Source: Marinomonas sp. UCMA 3892 (GTDB lineage Bacteria; Pseudomonadota; Gammaproteobacteria; Pseudomonadales; Marinomonadaceae). From it: 64,000 nucleotides of DNA. Position numbers and translations under genes: made by a program. The notes beneath the pieces were generated by a model. The model did not search any database, was not told the origin of the DNA, and worked only from the letters and a program-made list of their open reading frames with translations. Positions within the stretch are counted from its first letter, which is position 1. Each line of letters starts with the position of its first letter. Below, one piece after another: positions 19,811-28,564 of the stretch. The DNA is taken from positions 102,996 through 166,995 of the forward strand of contig NZ_PTXN01000003.1 in assembly GCF_012726345.1 (NCBI RefSeq), in the 5' to 3' direction.

Positions 19811-19854
19811 CCTTTGTTTACCGACAATAATCAGCACTCAAGAGGAATCCATTC

Positions 19855-20352
19855 ATGCTATCAAACTTTTTCACTTCAATTTATCAATCAAAATTGTCTA
19901 CTATTTGCTTAGCAGGAATTGGAGCAACACTTTGTATATTTATGATTGCCCAAGGTGCTAAATTTGCACCAGAGTATCTTGGCATTATGGCGCCTTTTGG
20001 CGCTACTATGGTTATTCTGTTCGCCCTACCTAAAAGTCCTTTAGCCCAGCCAAAAAACATCCTAGGCGGGCATTTATTAACAACAGCAATAGGATTAATT
20101 ACATTACATTTCTGGGATGTAACCCCATTAGCCATGGCAATAAGTGTTGGGCTTGGCGTTTCCTTAATGATGTTAACCAATACGCTTCATCCTCCTGCAG
20201 GAGCGAATCCTCTTTTAGTTCTATCACTGAAAGTCTCATGGGGATTTTTACTTTCACCGGTTCTATCTGGATGCTTACTTATTATTCTATTCGGCTGGTG
20301 CTATCACAACTGGATATCTCGTATTGGCTATCCACTAACTCGAAAGGATTAA
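19855..20352 (+). CDS. HPP-family integral membrane protein
   Basis: A 165-residue protein with four to five hydrophobic helices. It carries the family signatures APFGATMVILFALPKSPLAQ and the name-giving NTLHPPAGANPLL. HPP proteins are found in bacteria and plant plastids; some have been linked to nitrite transport, but most have no known function. It is divergent from a TetR repressor and has its promoter under the operator described above, so it is probably induced by a small molecule. Some HPP proteins carry C-terminal CBS domains; this one does not. Confidence 0.85.
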   Translation: MLSNFFTSIYQSKLSTICLAGIGATLCIFMIAQGAKFAPEYLGIMAPFGATMVILFALPKSPLAQPKNILGGHLLTTAIGLITLHFWDVTPLAMAISVGLGVSLMMLTNTLHPPAGANPLLVLSLKVSWGFLLSPVLSGCLLIILFGWCYHNWISRIGYPLTRKD

Positions 20353-20462
20353 AGCACCAAGAAAGAACAGCATAAAAAGTGCCTTATTTCTTTTTAAACA
20401 CGTTTTATACCTCTCTTATTCAATATTTTTTGTCTGGCGCTTTTTTAACCAGATGATTCATG

Positions 20463-20501
20463 TATAATTCCGCTCCGCATTTGACCTTATGGTCAAATGC
20501 G
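20463..20501 (+). promoter_or_regulatory. Consensus -10 element and 5' stem-loop of the yhhQ leader
   Basis: TATAAT at 20463-20468 would start transcription near 20475. Immediately there, CGCATTTGACC (20476-20486) and GGTCAAATGCG (20491-20501) form a perfect 11-base stem with loop TTAT. No good -35 is visible. The hairpin would sit at the very 5' end of the leader mRNA, where such stems protect RNA from decay; it lacks a T-run, so it is not a terminator. Confidence 0.5.
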
Positions 20502-20558
20502 TAAGCAAAACCTAATGAAAACAACTGGTAGTTCGTTTCTTTAAAACGGACTTAAAAA

Positions 20559-20592
20559 TTTGGGTTCCCTCACCCCAATCAAACGAAAAAGG
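20559..20592 (+). promoter_or_regulatory. PreQ1-I riboswitch in front of the queuosine precursor transporter
   Basis: TTGGG (20560-20564) pairs with CCCAA (20574-20578) to form P1. The loop has the family UUC followed by CCU, then CAC. An A-rich tail (TCAAACGAAAAAGG) follows and ends in AGG, which can pair with CCU in the loop to close the H-type pseudoknot. The layout matches the short class-I preQ1 aptamer, notably the T. tengcongensis type with GGG...ACCCC and A-rich tail ending in AAGG. The AAGG (20589-20592) is also the ribosome-binding site, seven bases before ATG 20600, so ligand binding should block translation. The downstream gene imports queuosine precursor, which fits well. Confidence 0.8.
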
Positions 20593-20599
20593 TCACAAT

Positions 20600-21283
20600 A
20601 TGAGTACATTTACATCTGAGCAAAAAGGCAAGGCACTGTGTTACCTTGCGATATTCCACCTACTAATCATTGCTTCAAGCAATTATCTAGTACAGATTCC
20701 CTTCACTGTATTAGGGTTTCACACCACTTGGGGTGCGTTCACTTTCCCTTTTATCTTTTTAGCAACAGACCTCACAGTAAGAATCTTCGGCGCGACTTTA
20801 GCTCGAAAAATCATCTTCTTAGTCATGATTCCATCGCTAATCGTTTCTTACGTATTGTCTGTTATATTTGCTCAAGGCGAATTTCAAGGCTTCGGGGCAT
20901 TGTCATCACTAAATACATTTGTTGGGCGCATCGCGATTGCTAGCTTAATGGCTTATCTACTTGGTCAAGTACTTGATATTCAAGTATTTAATCGCTTACG
21001 CCAACTTAAGCAGTGGTGGATTGCACCTGCGGCATCGACTTTATTTGGTAATGGCTTGGACACATTGGCGTTCTTCGGTATCGCCTTTTACCAAAGCCCA
21101 GATCCATTTATGGCGCAACATTGGCAAGCAATTGCACTAGCGGATTTTGGCTTTAAACTCATCATCAGTCTTGGGTTGTTTATTCCCCTATATGGCGTGC
21201 TATTAAACTATCTAACCAAGAAAATAACAGAGGTAAAACCCGACTTTAGAATGCCAAATGCGCAAGAACATGGTGCCCAATAA
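20600..21283 (+). CDS. yhhQ: Queuosine precursor transporter (YhhQ / VUT family)
   Basis: A 227-residue inner-membrane protein with about six helices. It matches the YhhQ family in order: LVQIPFTVLGFHTTWGAFTF, the FLATDLTVRIFG motif with its conserved Asp, a central FVGRIAIASLMAYLLGQ, and the C-terminal FGNGLDTLAFFGIAF and LADFGFKLIISLG. YhhQ imports preQ0/preQ1 for making queuosine, the modified base in tRNA anticodons. The preQ1-I riboswitch directly upstream gives strong independent support. It ends with an imperfect stem terminator at 21307-21345 and is a single gene. Confidence 0.93.
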   Translation: MSTFTSEQKGKALCYLAIFHLLIIASSNYLVQIPFTVLGFHTTWGAFTFPFIFLATDLTVRIFGATLARKIIFLVMIPSLIVSYVLSVIFAQGEFQGFGALSSLNTFVGRIAIASLMAYLLGQVLDIQVFNRLRQLKQWWIAPAASTLFGNGLDTLAFFGIAFYQSPDPFMAQHWQAIALADFGFKLIISLGLFIPLYGVLLNYLTKKITEVKPDFRMPNAQEHGAQ

Positions 21284-21306
21284 AAACTCGATATTTTTAT
21301 GATGAG

Positions 21307-21345
21307 CGATGGAGCCTCTGATCTAATCGGAAGCCCCATCGTTTT
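21307..21345 (+). terminator. Probable terminator of yhhQ
   Basis: CGATGGAGC pairs with GCCCCATCG (one mismatch), with an inner stem TCTGAT/ATCGGA around loop CTA, followed by TTTT. It begins 24 bases after the yhhQ stop. Confidence 0.6.
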
Positions 21346-21548
21346 GCATGCATCAAGACTTTCCTTACTCTTCCTAGTTTTCATCGCTCCTTATAAGACA
21401 GAAATAAACATTTCATATAAACAAACCATTCTAATTAGTTACAAAGATAAACAATTAAATTCATCAACTATCCTATATGGGATATGAATTAATACTCAAC
21501 TCTAGGCATGCTTCTCCACTACAACTAATAAAAATAAAAGAGGAATGT

Positions 21549-22472
21549 ATGAATAGATTTAAATTAAACTCAATCGTCGGTATCAGTGCAGGCCTTATCA
21601 TATCTGGTTCAGTACTCGCCACTGAAAATGGCGCACCAAGTACAGCTCCAGGCATTTATGGTTTTAGCGCTGGTCATATGCCTCCAGTAACAGATATCGG
21701 TGCTTTCTCTATAAGAGGATCGATTTACAAAGCAAATAAAAATTTAAATGGTAAGGGCGACGAAAATCTAAGTGACTTTTCACAAACAGTGAAGGCGCTA
21801 TCTCTCACTTACATAAAGATGACAGATACCCAGTTTCAAGGTGCCAATTATGGATACGGTATCGTTATCCCGTTTCTGGATTTAGATATTGACGGCAAAG
21901 TGCCTAATTCAAATATTTCGGTAGTCGGATCAGATTCTAGTATCGCTGATATTCAAATTGTGCCTTACATTTTGCAGTGGCATCCATCAGAAAATTTAGC
22001 AACCAATACACAATTGCAAATACAAATTCCAACGGGTCATTACAGCAAAGACGATACCATCACAACAGGCCTAAATCACTGGACCTTTTCTCCTGCATTT
22101 AACTTCACTTACATGACAGACAGTGAAATTGAAATTTCCTCTAGCTTCCAGTTAGACATCAATACTGAAAACAAAGATACCAACTACACAAGCGGGATTG
22201 AATACCGGCATGAGTTTGCTATTGGTCAGCATTTAACTGATTGGACAGTTGGGCTAGGTGGTTTTTACTACAAACAACTAACCGATGACAAAGCACCAGC
22301 AAGCAGCAATATTGTGAATGGCAACAAAGGGGAAGTGGTAGCAATAGGACCAGAGCTTAGTTTCTTCCGACCAGGCCTGCCTTTTGTCTCGTTCCATGCT
22401 TACAAAGAGTTCAAAGCAAAAAACCGTACACAAGGCTATACAGCAGCATTATTAGTTTCCCAAAGCTTTTAA
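21549..22472 (+). CDS. Outer-membrane transporter of the phenol MetA-pathway family
   Basis: A 307-residue secreted protein with a signal peptide (FKLNSIVGISAGLIISGS, cleavage near VLA). The mature sequence is a predicted beta-barrel with the family's opening GIYGFSAGHMPPVTDIGAF, repeated amphipathic strands, and an end with a terminal aromatic (VSQSF) typical of barrels assembled by Bam. Proteins of this group (Phenol_MetA_deg) are often near genes for degrading aromatic or hydrophobic compounds, but no such genes occur here. The start ATG 21549 is set by AGAGGA just upstream; the frame is open 24 codons further without support. Confidence 0.75.
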   Translation: MNRFKLNSIVGISAGLIISGSVLATENGAPSTAPGIYGFSAGHMPPVTDIGAFSIRGSIYKANKNLNGKGDENLSDFSQTVKALSLTYIKMTDTQFQGANYGYGIVIPFLDLDIDGKVPNSNISVVGSDSSIADIQIVPYILQWHPSENLATNTQLQIQIPTGHYSKDDTITTGLNHWTFSPAFNFTYMTDSEIEISSSFQLDINTENKDTNYTSGIEYRHEFAIGQHLTDWTVGLGGFYYKQLTDDKAPASSNIVNGNKGEVVAIGPELSFFRPGLPFVSFHAYKEFKAKNRTQGYTAALLVSQSF

Positions 22473-22567
22473 TACTCTCGCTAAATATTGAACCATAACA
22501 CGGTGGCAGTTATCCCCTTTCTGTTTCCGTCGTTATGCGTTCAATACATACAATGATACTAGCAAAT

Positions 22568-22603
22568 AAAGGCCTATCTAAAAGGGAAGAAAAATAGGCC
22601 TTT
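22568..22603. terminator. Hairpin between convergent genes
   Basis: AAAGGCCTAT (22568-22577) and ATAGGCCTTT (22594-22603) form a perfect ten-base stem with a 16-base A/G-rich loop. It lies between the stop codons of two convergent outer-membrane genes and could end transcription from both sides, though the T-runs are short. Confidence 0.65.
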
Positions 22604-22631
22604 ACAGTGCTTGAATTAAAGGCTAGTTCGC

Positions 22632-23375
22632 TTAGTAACTGTATTTAGCGCCAATTTTATACACAGGGCGCCAGCTATCATTAGATTTAACCTGCGCGCC
22701 TTTATAACTGTAGGTATCACCAGATTTATAGGGTTTCATACCAACTTCTGCAAATGGGCTCCAACCACTTTTAAAGCCTTTGTATTCGCCGGTGAAGTTA
22801 ACTTCAGAAAAGCCTGACTTGTCACCTTTCCATCTTGGGCCTGAGCTTTCTTGGTTGAAAGTGTAATCAACTGATGCTCCAAATCCCCAATCTTCAATAC
22901 CTTTGTAACCAGTAGAGAAAGTCCAGCGGTTATAATGAGAGTTTTGTTTCGCCTTATCAGCTAACTTATCGTAATGATAGCGATGTCGGAAACCAACAGA
23001 CCAATCATCATTTACTTTATAACCAAGGCTTAAATTAAACTGATGACCTACTTTGTCAGAGCCTGATTCCCACTTGTACTGCGGAGTTAAAGTAAGCGTG
23101 TCAGAGATTTTATAGCGATAGCTGATATTCGTTTGCTGACCATTGCCGCTTAGTTCATCAAAAGGACCTGCTCCTTTAGCGCTGCCCCACTTTGCTTCTA
23201 CGCCAAAACCGATGCCATTGGCAAATCGATGACTGACTTCAATACGATCTTTATTTTCTTGATCCTGTCCATCGTATTCAGGAACGTACTCATGACGAAT
23301 ATTAATCGTTGTTGCATGAGCTGCAACGCTAGTTAGCCCAATCAGGACTGCTGCAGATACAATTTTAATTTTCAT
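22632..23375 (-). CDS. KdgM-family oligogalacturonate-type porin
   Basis: A 247-residue outer-membrane protein with a signal peptide (KIVSAAVLIGLTSVAAHA). The mature barrel opens with TINIRHEYVPEYDGQDQENKDRIEV-like residues and has repeated family strands (YRYKISDTLTLTPQYKWESG, YRYHYDK, FTGEYKGF) and ends in KIGAKYSY with a terminal aromatic. KdgM proteins form narrow channels for acidic oligosaccharides such as pectin or alginate breakdown products. No sugar-degrading genes lie beside it, so the substrate remains open. Confidence 0.85.
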   Translation of the reverse strand: MKIKIVSAAVLIGLTSVAAHATTINIRHEYVPEYDGQDQENKDRIEVSHRFANGIGFGVEAKWGSAKGAGPFDELSGNGQQTNISYRYKISDTLTLTPQYKWESGSDKVGHQFNLSLGYKVNDDWSVGFRHRYHYDKLADKAKQNSHYNRWTFSTGYKGIEDWGFGASVDYTFNQESSGPRWKGDKSGFSEVNFTGEYKGFKSGWSPFAEVGMKPYKSGDTYSYKGAQVKSNDSWRPVYKIGAKYSY

Positions 23376-23646
23376 ATCAAAACACCGTTTTATTTTTATA
23401 GGGTTGGAGTTTTAATTTAAACCCTTCTTTAATTTTTTGAAAGTATTTTTGCTATGAAAATTTTAAAATAATAAAACATCGTTTTAAAAATAAAGGAGTT
23501 TCAATCTAGAAGCTAGATATGTAGAGGTTTACAAAGAAAGTGCAAAAAATAAGAAAATCAAACAATCGAGAACTATTCTCTCTTATGAGAACGCTTCTTC
23601 AGGGAAGGATCTATTCGAAATTGAAGATATAGTTACAGCAAGGCCA

Positions 23647-24174
23647 TCAAGACCAAAGATCACCGAAGCGGTCTCTATGACTGAGATATAGACGTAAATC
23701 AAACTCTAATTGGTGATAATCTGGCTCCATATAACAACAAAGCTTATAAAAGGCTTTGTTGTGATCCTTTTCTTTGAGATGAGCGAGTTCATGCACCAAA
23801 ATCATCTTTAATAAAGGTTCAGGAATACGTCGAAACAAAGACGATATACGAATTTCATTTTTCGCCTTTAACTTGTTGCCCTGCATTCTAGACACAAAAG
23901 TATGCAACCCAAGGGCATTATTGATGATGTGTATCTTATCGTCATAAATGACTTTACTGATTGGCGGGGAGCTGCGCATAAACTCATTCTTGAGATCCAT
24001 TGCGTATTCATACAGAGCACGAGTTCCATTAAGTCCATGAACGTCAGGGTATTTTTTTAGCAACCATTCACCTGATTTTTCCGCCTCCAACAAACTTTGC
24101 GCCTGCTGTTGAACTTGAGGGCTATAGGCTCCAAGGTAGTTTTTCATGTCATTAACCTGACTATTTTGACTCAT
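23647..24174 (-). CDS. YgjP-like zinc metallopeptidase-type protein
   Basis: A 175-residue cytoplasmic protein. The zinc-binding signature LVHELAHLKEKDHNKAFY gives HExxH plus a third His in the HNKAF segment, the pattern of the YgjP/SprT-like (DUF45) family. The N-terminal half is helical and acidic. The biochemical function of such proteins is not well settled. A TTG at 24198 would add eight residues; ATG 24174 is used. It sits between the KdgM porin and a diguanylate cyclase with no operon link. Confidence 0.78.
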   Translation of the reverse strand: MSQNSQVNDMKNYLGAYSPQVQQQAQSLLEAEKSGEWLLKKYPDVHGLNGTRALYEYAMDLKNEFMRSSPPISKVIYDDKIHIINNALGLHTFVSRMQGNKLKAKNEIRISSLFRRIPEPLLKMILVHELAHLKEKDHNKAFYKLCCYMEPDYHQLEFDLRLYLSHRDRFGDLWS

Positions 24175-24299
24175 ATATTCTGTCGCTAAACGGTTCAAAA
24201 GGACGGAGATTTTGGCAGAGTTAGAGCTAAAAAACCATTAATGAAGAGCATCGATAACGCTATAGGAAAGAGAAAAACCAGTTAAAACAAAGTATTACT

Positions 24300-25691
24300 T
24301 TAAGGCACCGCCAAGAACACACAATTTCTTCCAGCCGCTTTGGCTTGATACAAGGCCTTATCTGCTTTATTCAATATATCATCTACCGTACAGTCGCCAT
24401 CCTGTCGACAAGCTACACCTAATGATACCGTAAAGACTACTTCCTGATGATCAAGGCTCAATACCATACTTGATTCTATTGACTCTCTTAACTGCTCAGC
24501 GATTCGTAAAGCCTCGTCCTTTTCAGTGAACGGCAGTAAAATAGCAAACTCTTCACCACCGATTCGAGCAATAAGATCGTCTCGCCTGAGAATAGACAAA
24601 CTCATTTGTGCAAGCATTTGTAGCACTAAATCCCCTGTCTTATGGCCGAACTCATCATTTACTTTTTTAAAATGATCCACATCCATCATTAAAATAGCGA
24701 GCGGAAAATTCTTCTCTCTCGACTGATTAAGAAGCGTTTCACATTGCTGAAAAAAGTAGCCCCTATTTGCCAATTCAGTTAAATGGTCAAAATACGCTCT
24801 TTTTTGAAGTGCCTCTTGTGCCCGAAAACTTTCGATCGCAATACTCGCCAAATTACTGGCAAAATTAATCAATTCAAAATCTTTTTCAGAAGGTGTTGAA
24901 GGAAAACGTTTATAGATAGCAAAAGTACCTAATAACTCCCCTTTTGACGACATGATAGGATCAGACCAGCAAGCTGCGACTTCGGCTTGACGGGCGAGCT
25001 GAACATAATCCGCCCAATAGGGATGATCATAAATATCCTCGACAATGACGCGTTGCCCTAAATACGCGGCGGTACCACAAGATCCAACATTTAAGCCTAT
25101 TTTCACACCATCGATAGCTTGATTATAAAAATCAGGAAAACTAGGAGCTGCACCCAACCTTAAACATTGCTCGTCTTTATCAAACAACAACACACTGCAT
25201 AACGAAAGCGGGCTTTCTTGTTGAATCTGCTTAACAATCACATTAAGAATGTCTTTTAGTGCAGAACTTTTAGCCACCATTTCCAACATGTCACTGCGGG
25301 CACGTAATCGCTCTTCAGCCACCCAATGATCTGTGATGTCATTAAAATACCAAAGTTGTTTATCCCCAATCGTGGAAAAACACATACTGATATGCCTAAC
25401 AGAGTTATCTTTGCAAAACAGTGTAGCGCTTAAGTCATGCGCAGATGCATTATCACGGTATTCATGAATCCAAGGTGCAATGACGTTTTGGTAATATTCA
25501 GGTTGAGGAGAAACACGTAAGAACCAGCTTTCGGTATCTAGAATATCACCCAAAACAAAACCAAAAAGCTCACTAAATGCTTTATTGATATATTCAATAT
25601 GACCAGAAGACAAACTTGACCAACTAACAGCAATTGGCGTGGTATTTAGAATATCCTCTAACCGAACCTCATTGTTCTGGCTGTCTTTCAT
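24300..25691 (-). CDS. PAS-GAF diguanylate cyclase
   Basis: A 463-residue cytoplasmic c-di-GMP synthase with no membrane helix. A PAS domain (about 10-125, with YINKAFSELFGF) is followed by a GAF domain (about 145-290, with GSCGTAAYLGQRVIVEDI and ACWSDPIMSSKGELLGTFAI) and a GGDEF domain with LTELANRGYF, MDVDHFKKVNDEFGHKTGD and the active site RIGGEEF. Unlike the two other cyclases in the window, it keeps the inhibitory I-site (RRDD, five residues before the GGEEF). It would sense a soluble signal, perhaps redox or a small molecule. Single gene. Confidence 0.92.
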   Translation of the reverse strand: MKDSQNNEVRLEDILNTTPIAVSWSSLSSGHIEYINKAFSELFGFVLGDILDTESWFLRVSPQPEYYQNVIAPWIHEYRDNASAHDLSATLFCKDNSVRHISMCFSTIGDKQLWYFNDITDHWVAEERLRARSDMLEMVAKSSALKDILNVIVKQIQQESPLSLCSVLLFDKDEQCLRLGAAPSFPDFYNQAIDGVKIGLNVGSCGTAAYLGQRVIVEDIYDHPYWADYVQLARQAEVAACWSDPIMSSKGELLGTFAIYKRFPSTPSEKDFELINFASNLASIAIESFRAQEALQKRAYFDHLTELANRGYFFQQCETLLNQSREKNFPLAILMMDVDHFKKVNDEFGHKTGDLVLQMLAQMSLSILRRDDLIARIGGEEFAILLPFTEKDEALRIAEQLRESIESSMVLSLDHQEVVFTVSLGVACRQDGDCTVDDILNKADKALYQAKAAGRNCVFLAVP

Positions 25692-25839
25692 ACAATATCC
25701 GTGGAATAGCGTGCTTAATGCAGAAGTTACTGCCTACCACATAGTAATACGGAACAACTTAACGAATAACAAGCTTGTAAAAAAGCTTTTTTGTGTGCTT
25801 TTTGTACGAAAAGAACCAGCCCTTGCCTGCTCTAGATTT

Positions 25840-26613
25840 TTATACCAAAAATAGAAGCTTGTTCAAATTCTCCCATAACTGCGGACTCGCAGCCCAAACA
25901 GGATTACCACTTAGCAGCCCATCATTATTAAGAAAATCTGTTACCTGCCCGCCTGATTCTTTGATTAACAACAGTCCCGCCAAAGCATCCCAACTATTAA
26001 GATGAGATTCGAAATAGCCATGAACAAGCCCAGATGACACATGCGCCAGCATAAGAGCACCAGCGCCAAAACGTCGATATTCAACATTCTGTGTATCTAA
26101 CATCAAGATAAGATCGCAATATTCTTGTACGGGTCGACGATTAGAACGACCCAAACCAATAATAGCCTGACCTTTTTCAGGATCATCAATAGCTAACCGA
26201 GCACCATTTAAATACGCCCCTTGGCCTTTTTTTGCCATGAAAAATTCATCACGATCAGGCGCATAAACAAAGCCCACCTGGATCTCGTTATTTTTTACAT
26301 AAGCGACCGAAACACACCAATAATCCATACCTTGAACATAATTTGTGGTGCCATCAATCGGGTCGATTACCCATACACCGCTGGTGTTTGTATCTACACC
26401 TTGAATCAAGCCACTCTCTTCGCCTAAAAAACCATCTTCCGGAAACAAGGAGCGAATCACTTGTTTTAACTCGTCTTCAACGGCTATATCTGCTTGTGAA
26501 ACAAAATCTTGCCGACCTTTCGTAGTTACTGACAGCCCCGACTGACGAATGGTTTGAGCACGTTGTCCGGCTTGTTTGATCGCGGATTCTAAAACCTGAT
26601 ATTCATCTTGCAT
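25840..26613 (-). CDS. Inositol-monophosphatase-family phosphatase
   Basis: A 257-residue Mg-dependent, lithium-sensitive-type phosphatase. Its metal-binding motifs are FLGEESG, WVIDPIDGTTNYVQG and the C-terminal WDALAGLLLIKESGG. Relatives hydrolyse inositol monophosphate, histidinol phosphate, fructose bisphosphate or 3'-phosphoadenosine phosphates. It is the third gene of an operon: MBL phosphodiesterase, LacI regulator, phosphatase. Its ATG lies one base after the regulator's stop. With the divergent ABC importer this suggests it removes phosphate from an imported organic phosphate; that is inference. Confidence 0.88.
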   Translation of the reverse strand: MQDEYQVLESAIKQAGQRAQTIRQSGLSVTTKGRQDFVSQADIAVEDELKQVIRSLFPEDGFLGEESGLIQGVDTNTSGVWVIDPIDGTTNYVQGMDYWCVSVAYVKNNEIQVGFVYAPDRDEFFMAKKGQGAYLNGARLAIDDPEKGQAIIGLGRSNRRPVQEYCDLILMLDTQNVEYRRFGAGALMLAHVSSGLVHGYFESHLNSWDALAGLLLIKESGGQVTDFLNNDGLLSGNPVWAASPQLWENLNKLLFLV

Positions 26614-26614
26614 G

Positions 26615-27664
26615 TTATTTTGCCCTTATCATGGTCGACTCAAAGTTTGGCGACGTATTTCTAATCACCAACTTGACCGGAATTTCTTCGATACACTGAT
26701 CTATATGCGAATCTTGTCCTCTGGCTTCTAAGCAAGATAAAACACGCTTCGCGGTTTCTGTGACATCTTGATGAATCGTCGTAAGACGGTAACTGTATTG
26801 CGCGGTTTGCGGCGTATTATCAAAGCCAATAATGTGAAAATCAGCCGGTGCATCAAAGCCATTTTCGCGCATACCATCTAAAAAACCGCAGGCCAGTTGA
26901 GCATTAGCACAAAAAATACCATCGACTCTTTTGCCTTGCTCACAAAACCGATGAGCCGCTTGCCTTCCACCTTCGTAACCATCCATCTCGGCTGTAATCT
27001 GAAGTAAATCACTCTCATCGCAAACGCCTTTTTCAGTCATTACCTGGTAAAACATCTCACCACGATTGATACCAGACCAAGTAGATTCCTTATAATTCAA
27101 CCAACCAATAGACTTACAGCCGCAACGAGTGAACTGCTCGGCAACAAGCGAAGCCGCCATTTTATTGTCGGAACAAACGAAGTCCACATCAGGAATGTCC
27201 ATGTGACGATTAATGCCAACCACAGGGATATTGTGCTGCACGCATTCTTTAACCAAATCAGCAGGAGGCTGGCCGGACGTGACGACCACGCCCGAGACTC
27301 GAAACTGTGTAAAGCGTCGGATGGTCATTTCCAGCTCATTGGCATCACGAACTTCCGTCACCAACGCCTGATAGCCCTTTCTTTGGATTTCACTCAACAA
27401 CCCTTCTAGCAAACTGCTACGAAAAGGATCGCTCAAACGCGCTACAACCACGCCAATTAACTGACTGCGTTTGCGATTTAAGCCTTGAGCTAAAAAATTG
27501 ACTTGGTAACCAAGCTCATTTGCCGCTTGTAATATTTTTTCACGGGTTTCTCGCGCGACATTGCCTTGATCACTAAACACCCGAGACACCGACGCACGCG
27601 ACACACCCGCAAGCTTCGCAACATCCTCGGCTGACGCAGAACGACCACGTCTAGAATTTGTCAC
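26615..27664 (-). CDS. LacI-family repressor of the organophosphate-type uptake locus
   Basis: A 349-residue regulator: the N-terminal helix-turn-helix reads AEDVAKLAGVSRASVSRVFS, the hinge helix ILQAANELGYQVNFLAQGL follows, and the effector domain has IGVVVARLSDPFRSSLLEGL and the C-terminal IIGFDNTPQTAQ. The true start is GTG 27664: GGAGA stands seven bases upstream, and the GTGA overlaps the MBL gene's TGA. A longer reading from 27703 would add 13 residues from within the previous gene. The perfect palindrome at 28565-28578 is its likely operator, controlling both its own operon and the divergent ABC genes. Confidence 0.9.
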   Translation of the reverse strand: MTNSRRGRSASAEDVAKLAGVSRASVSRVFSDQGNVARETREKILQAANELGYQVNFLAQGLNRKRSQLIGVVVARLSDPFRSSLLEGLLSEIQRKGYQALVTEVRDANELEMTIRRFTQFRVSGVVVTSGQPPADLVKECVQHNIPVVGINRHMDIPDVDFVCSDNKMAASLVAEQFTRCGCKSIGWLNYKESTWSGINRGEMFYQVMTEKGVCDESDLLQITAEMDGYEGGRQAAHRFCEQGKRVDGIFCANAQLACGFLDGMRENGFDAPADFHIIGFDNTPQTAQYSYRLTTIHQDVTETAKRVLSCLEARGQDSHIDQCIEEIPVKLVIRNTSPNFESTMIRAK

Positions 27665-28458
27665 AACTTGTCTCCTTGCCCTATGGAAAGCAAATTGAAG
27701 CACTTCTCGCTAAGATCGAGATCATTTAAATCCAGCTGCAAACCATCTCGGCTCAAAAACATATCAGGAATATCAACCAGCGCATTAAGCAAGCTCGGTA
27801 TCGCTTCATCAAAACAATGATAAATACCTAACGCTTTGACTTCTGTCTCGACCAGCAATCGCTCGCAATCAGGTAAATCCCCATGAGATGAGTCATCTGG
27901 CAAAGCGTTAAAAGACGCACATTCCTGAAAAGCAATATCAGCCCCCTGCATCAACGCTTGGCTAGCTAAAGTAGGACGTCCGTCACCACTGTAAAACAGC
28001 GTTTTTCCATCAACAGTGATACGAATCGCTTTGTTCGACATTTCGTGTTGGGTATTCGCGGTACGAATTTGCCAATGCTTCCATTCAAATCCGTTAGTAA
28101 TATCCTGCCAATGAATATCGAAACACACATGAGTTTCAGGCCACACAGCCAAATCCACCAGCGCCTGCAGCGGTTGTTGCTGTTCCGCTTGGCAAAAAAT
28201 GGTCAAAGGTTCAGTACGTTTAAAACTTTTCCATTGATTAATCAACGCAGCTAGCCCGGAACTGTGGTCAGGATGAATGTGAGTAAAATAAATTACCTGT
28301 ATATCATTCACATCGATATTGCGTTGCCAAATGGCTCGTGGAACCGTCGGCCCACAATCGATAAGCCATTGGTTTTTTTGACAATCTATAATTCTAATCG
28401 AGGAAGTATTATTGCGTTTTGAAAACGCACTGCCACTGCCAATCACGTCAATTTTCAT
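27661..28458 (-). CDS. Metallo-beta-lactamase-fold hydrolase, PhnP-like
   Basis: A 265-residue protein with the MBL metal-binding set: FTHIHPDHSSGL (HxHxDH), a later His in NTQHEMSN, and YSGDGRPT with the bridging Asp. The N-terminus MKIDVIGSGSAF is that of the PhnP/RNase Z group, whose members cleave cyclic phosphodiesters or tRNA ends. It is the first gene of the operon with LacI regulator and inositol-phosphatase-like enzyme, divergent from an ABC importer. It may open or cleave an imported phosphodiester so that the phosphatase can finish the job. Substrate unproven. Confidence 0.82.
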   Translation of the reverse strand: MKIDVIGSGSAFSKRNNTSSIRIIDCQKNQWLIDCGPTVPRAIWQRNIDVNDIQVIYFTHIHPDHSSGLAALINQWKSFKRTEPLTIFCQAEQQQPLQALVDLAVWPETHVCFDIHWQDITNGFEWKHWQIRTANTQHEMSNKAIRITVDGKTLFYSGDGRPTLASQALMQGADIAFQECASFNALPDDSSHGDLPDCERLLVETEVKALGIYHCFDEAIPSLLNALVDIPDMFLSRDGLQLDLNDLDLSEKCFNLLSIGQGDKL

Positions 28459-28564
28459 ACTGTCTCACCAAGATGTCTTTTTAGCTTAATTAAATTGTCA
28501 TAAAGATCCGACAAAGTAGGCCACCATAATGTCGGTTAGAGATTGCATTTTTTTTACAAAACAC

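Noticed and set aside
21299..21487. Open frame of 62 codons between yhhQ and the outer-membrane gene
   Set aside because: It covers the probable yhhQ terminator, has no ribosome-binding site and no recognisable protein character.
25770..25792. AAGCTT-rich hairpin between the IMPase and cyclase genes as terminator
   Set aside because: The stem is only six AT-rich pairs of a self-complementary hexamer and the orientation of the T-run does not fit the minus-strand gene well.
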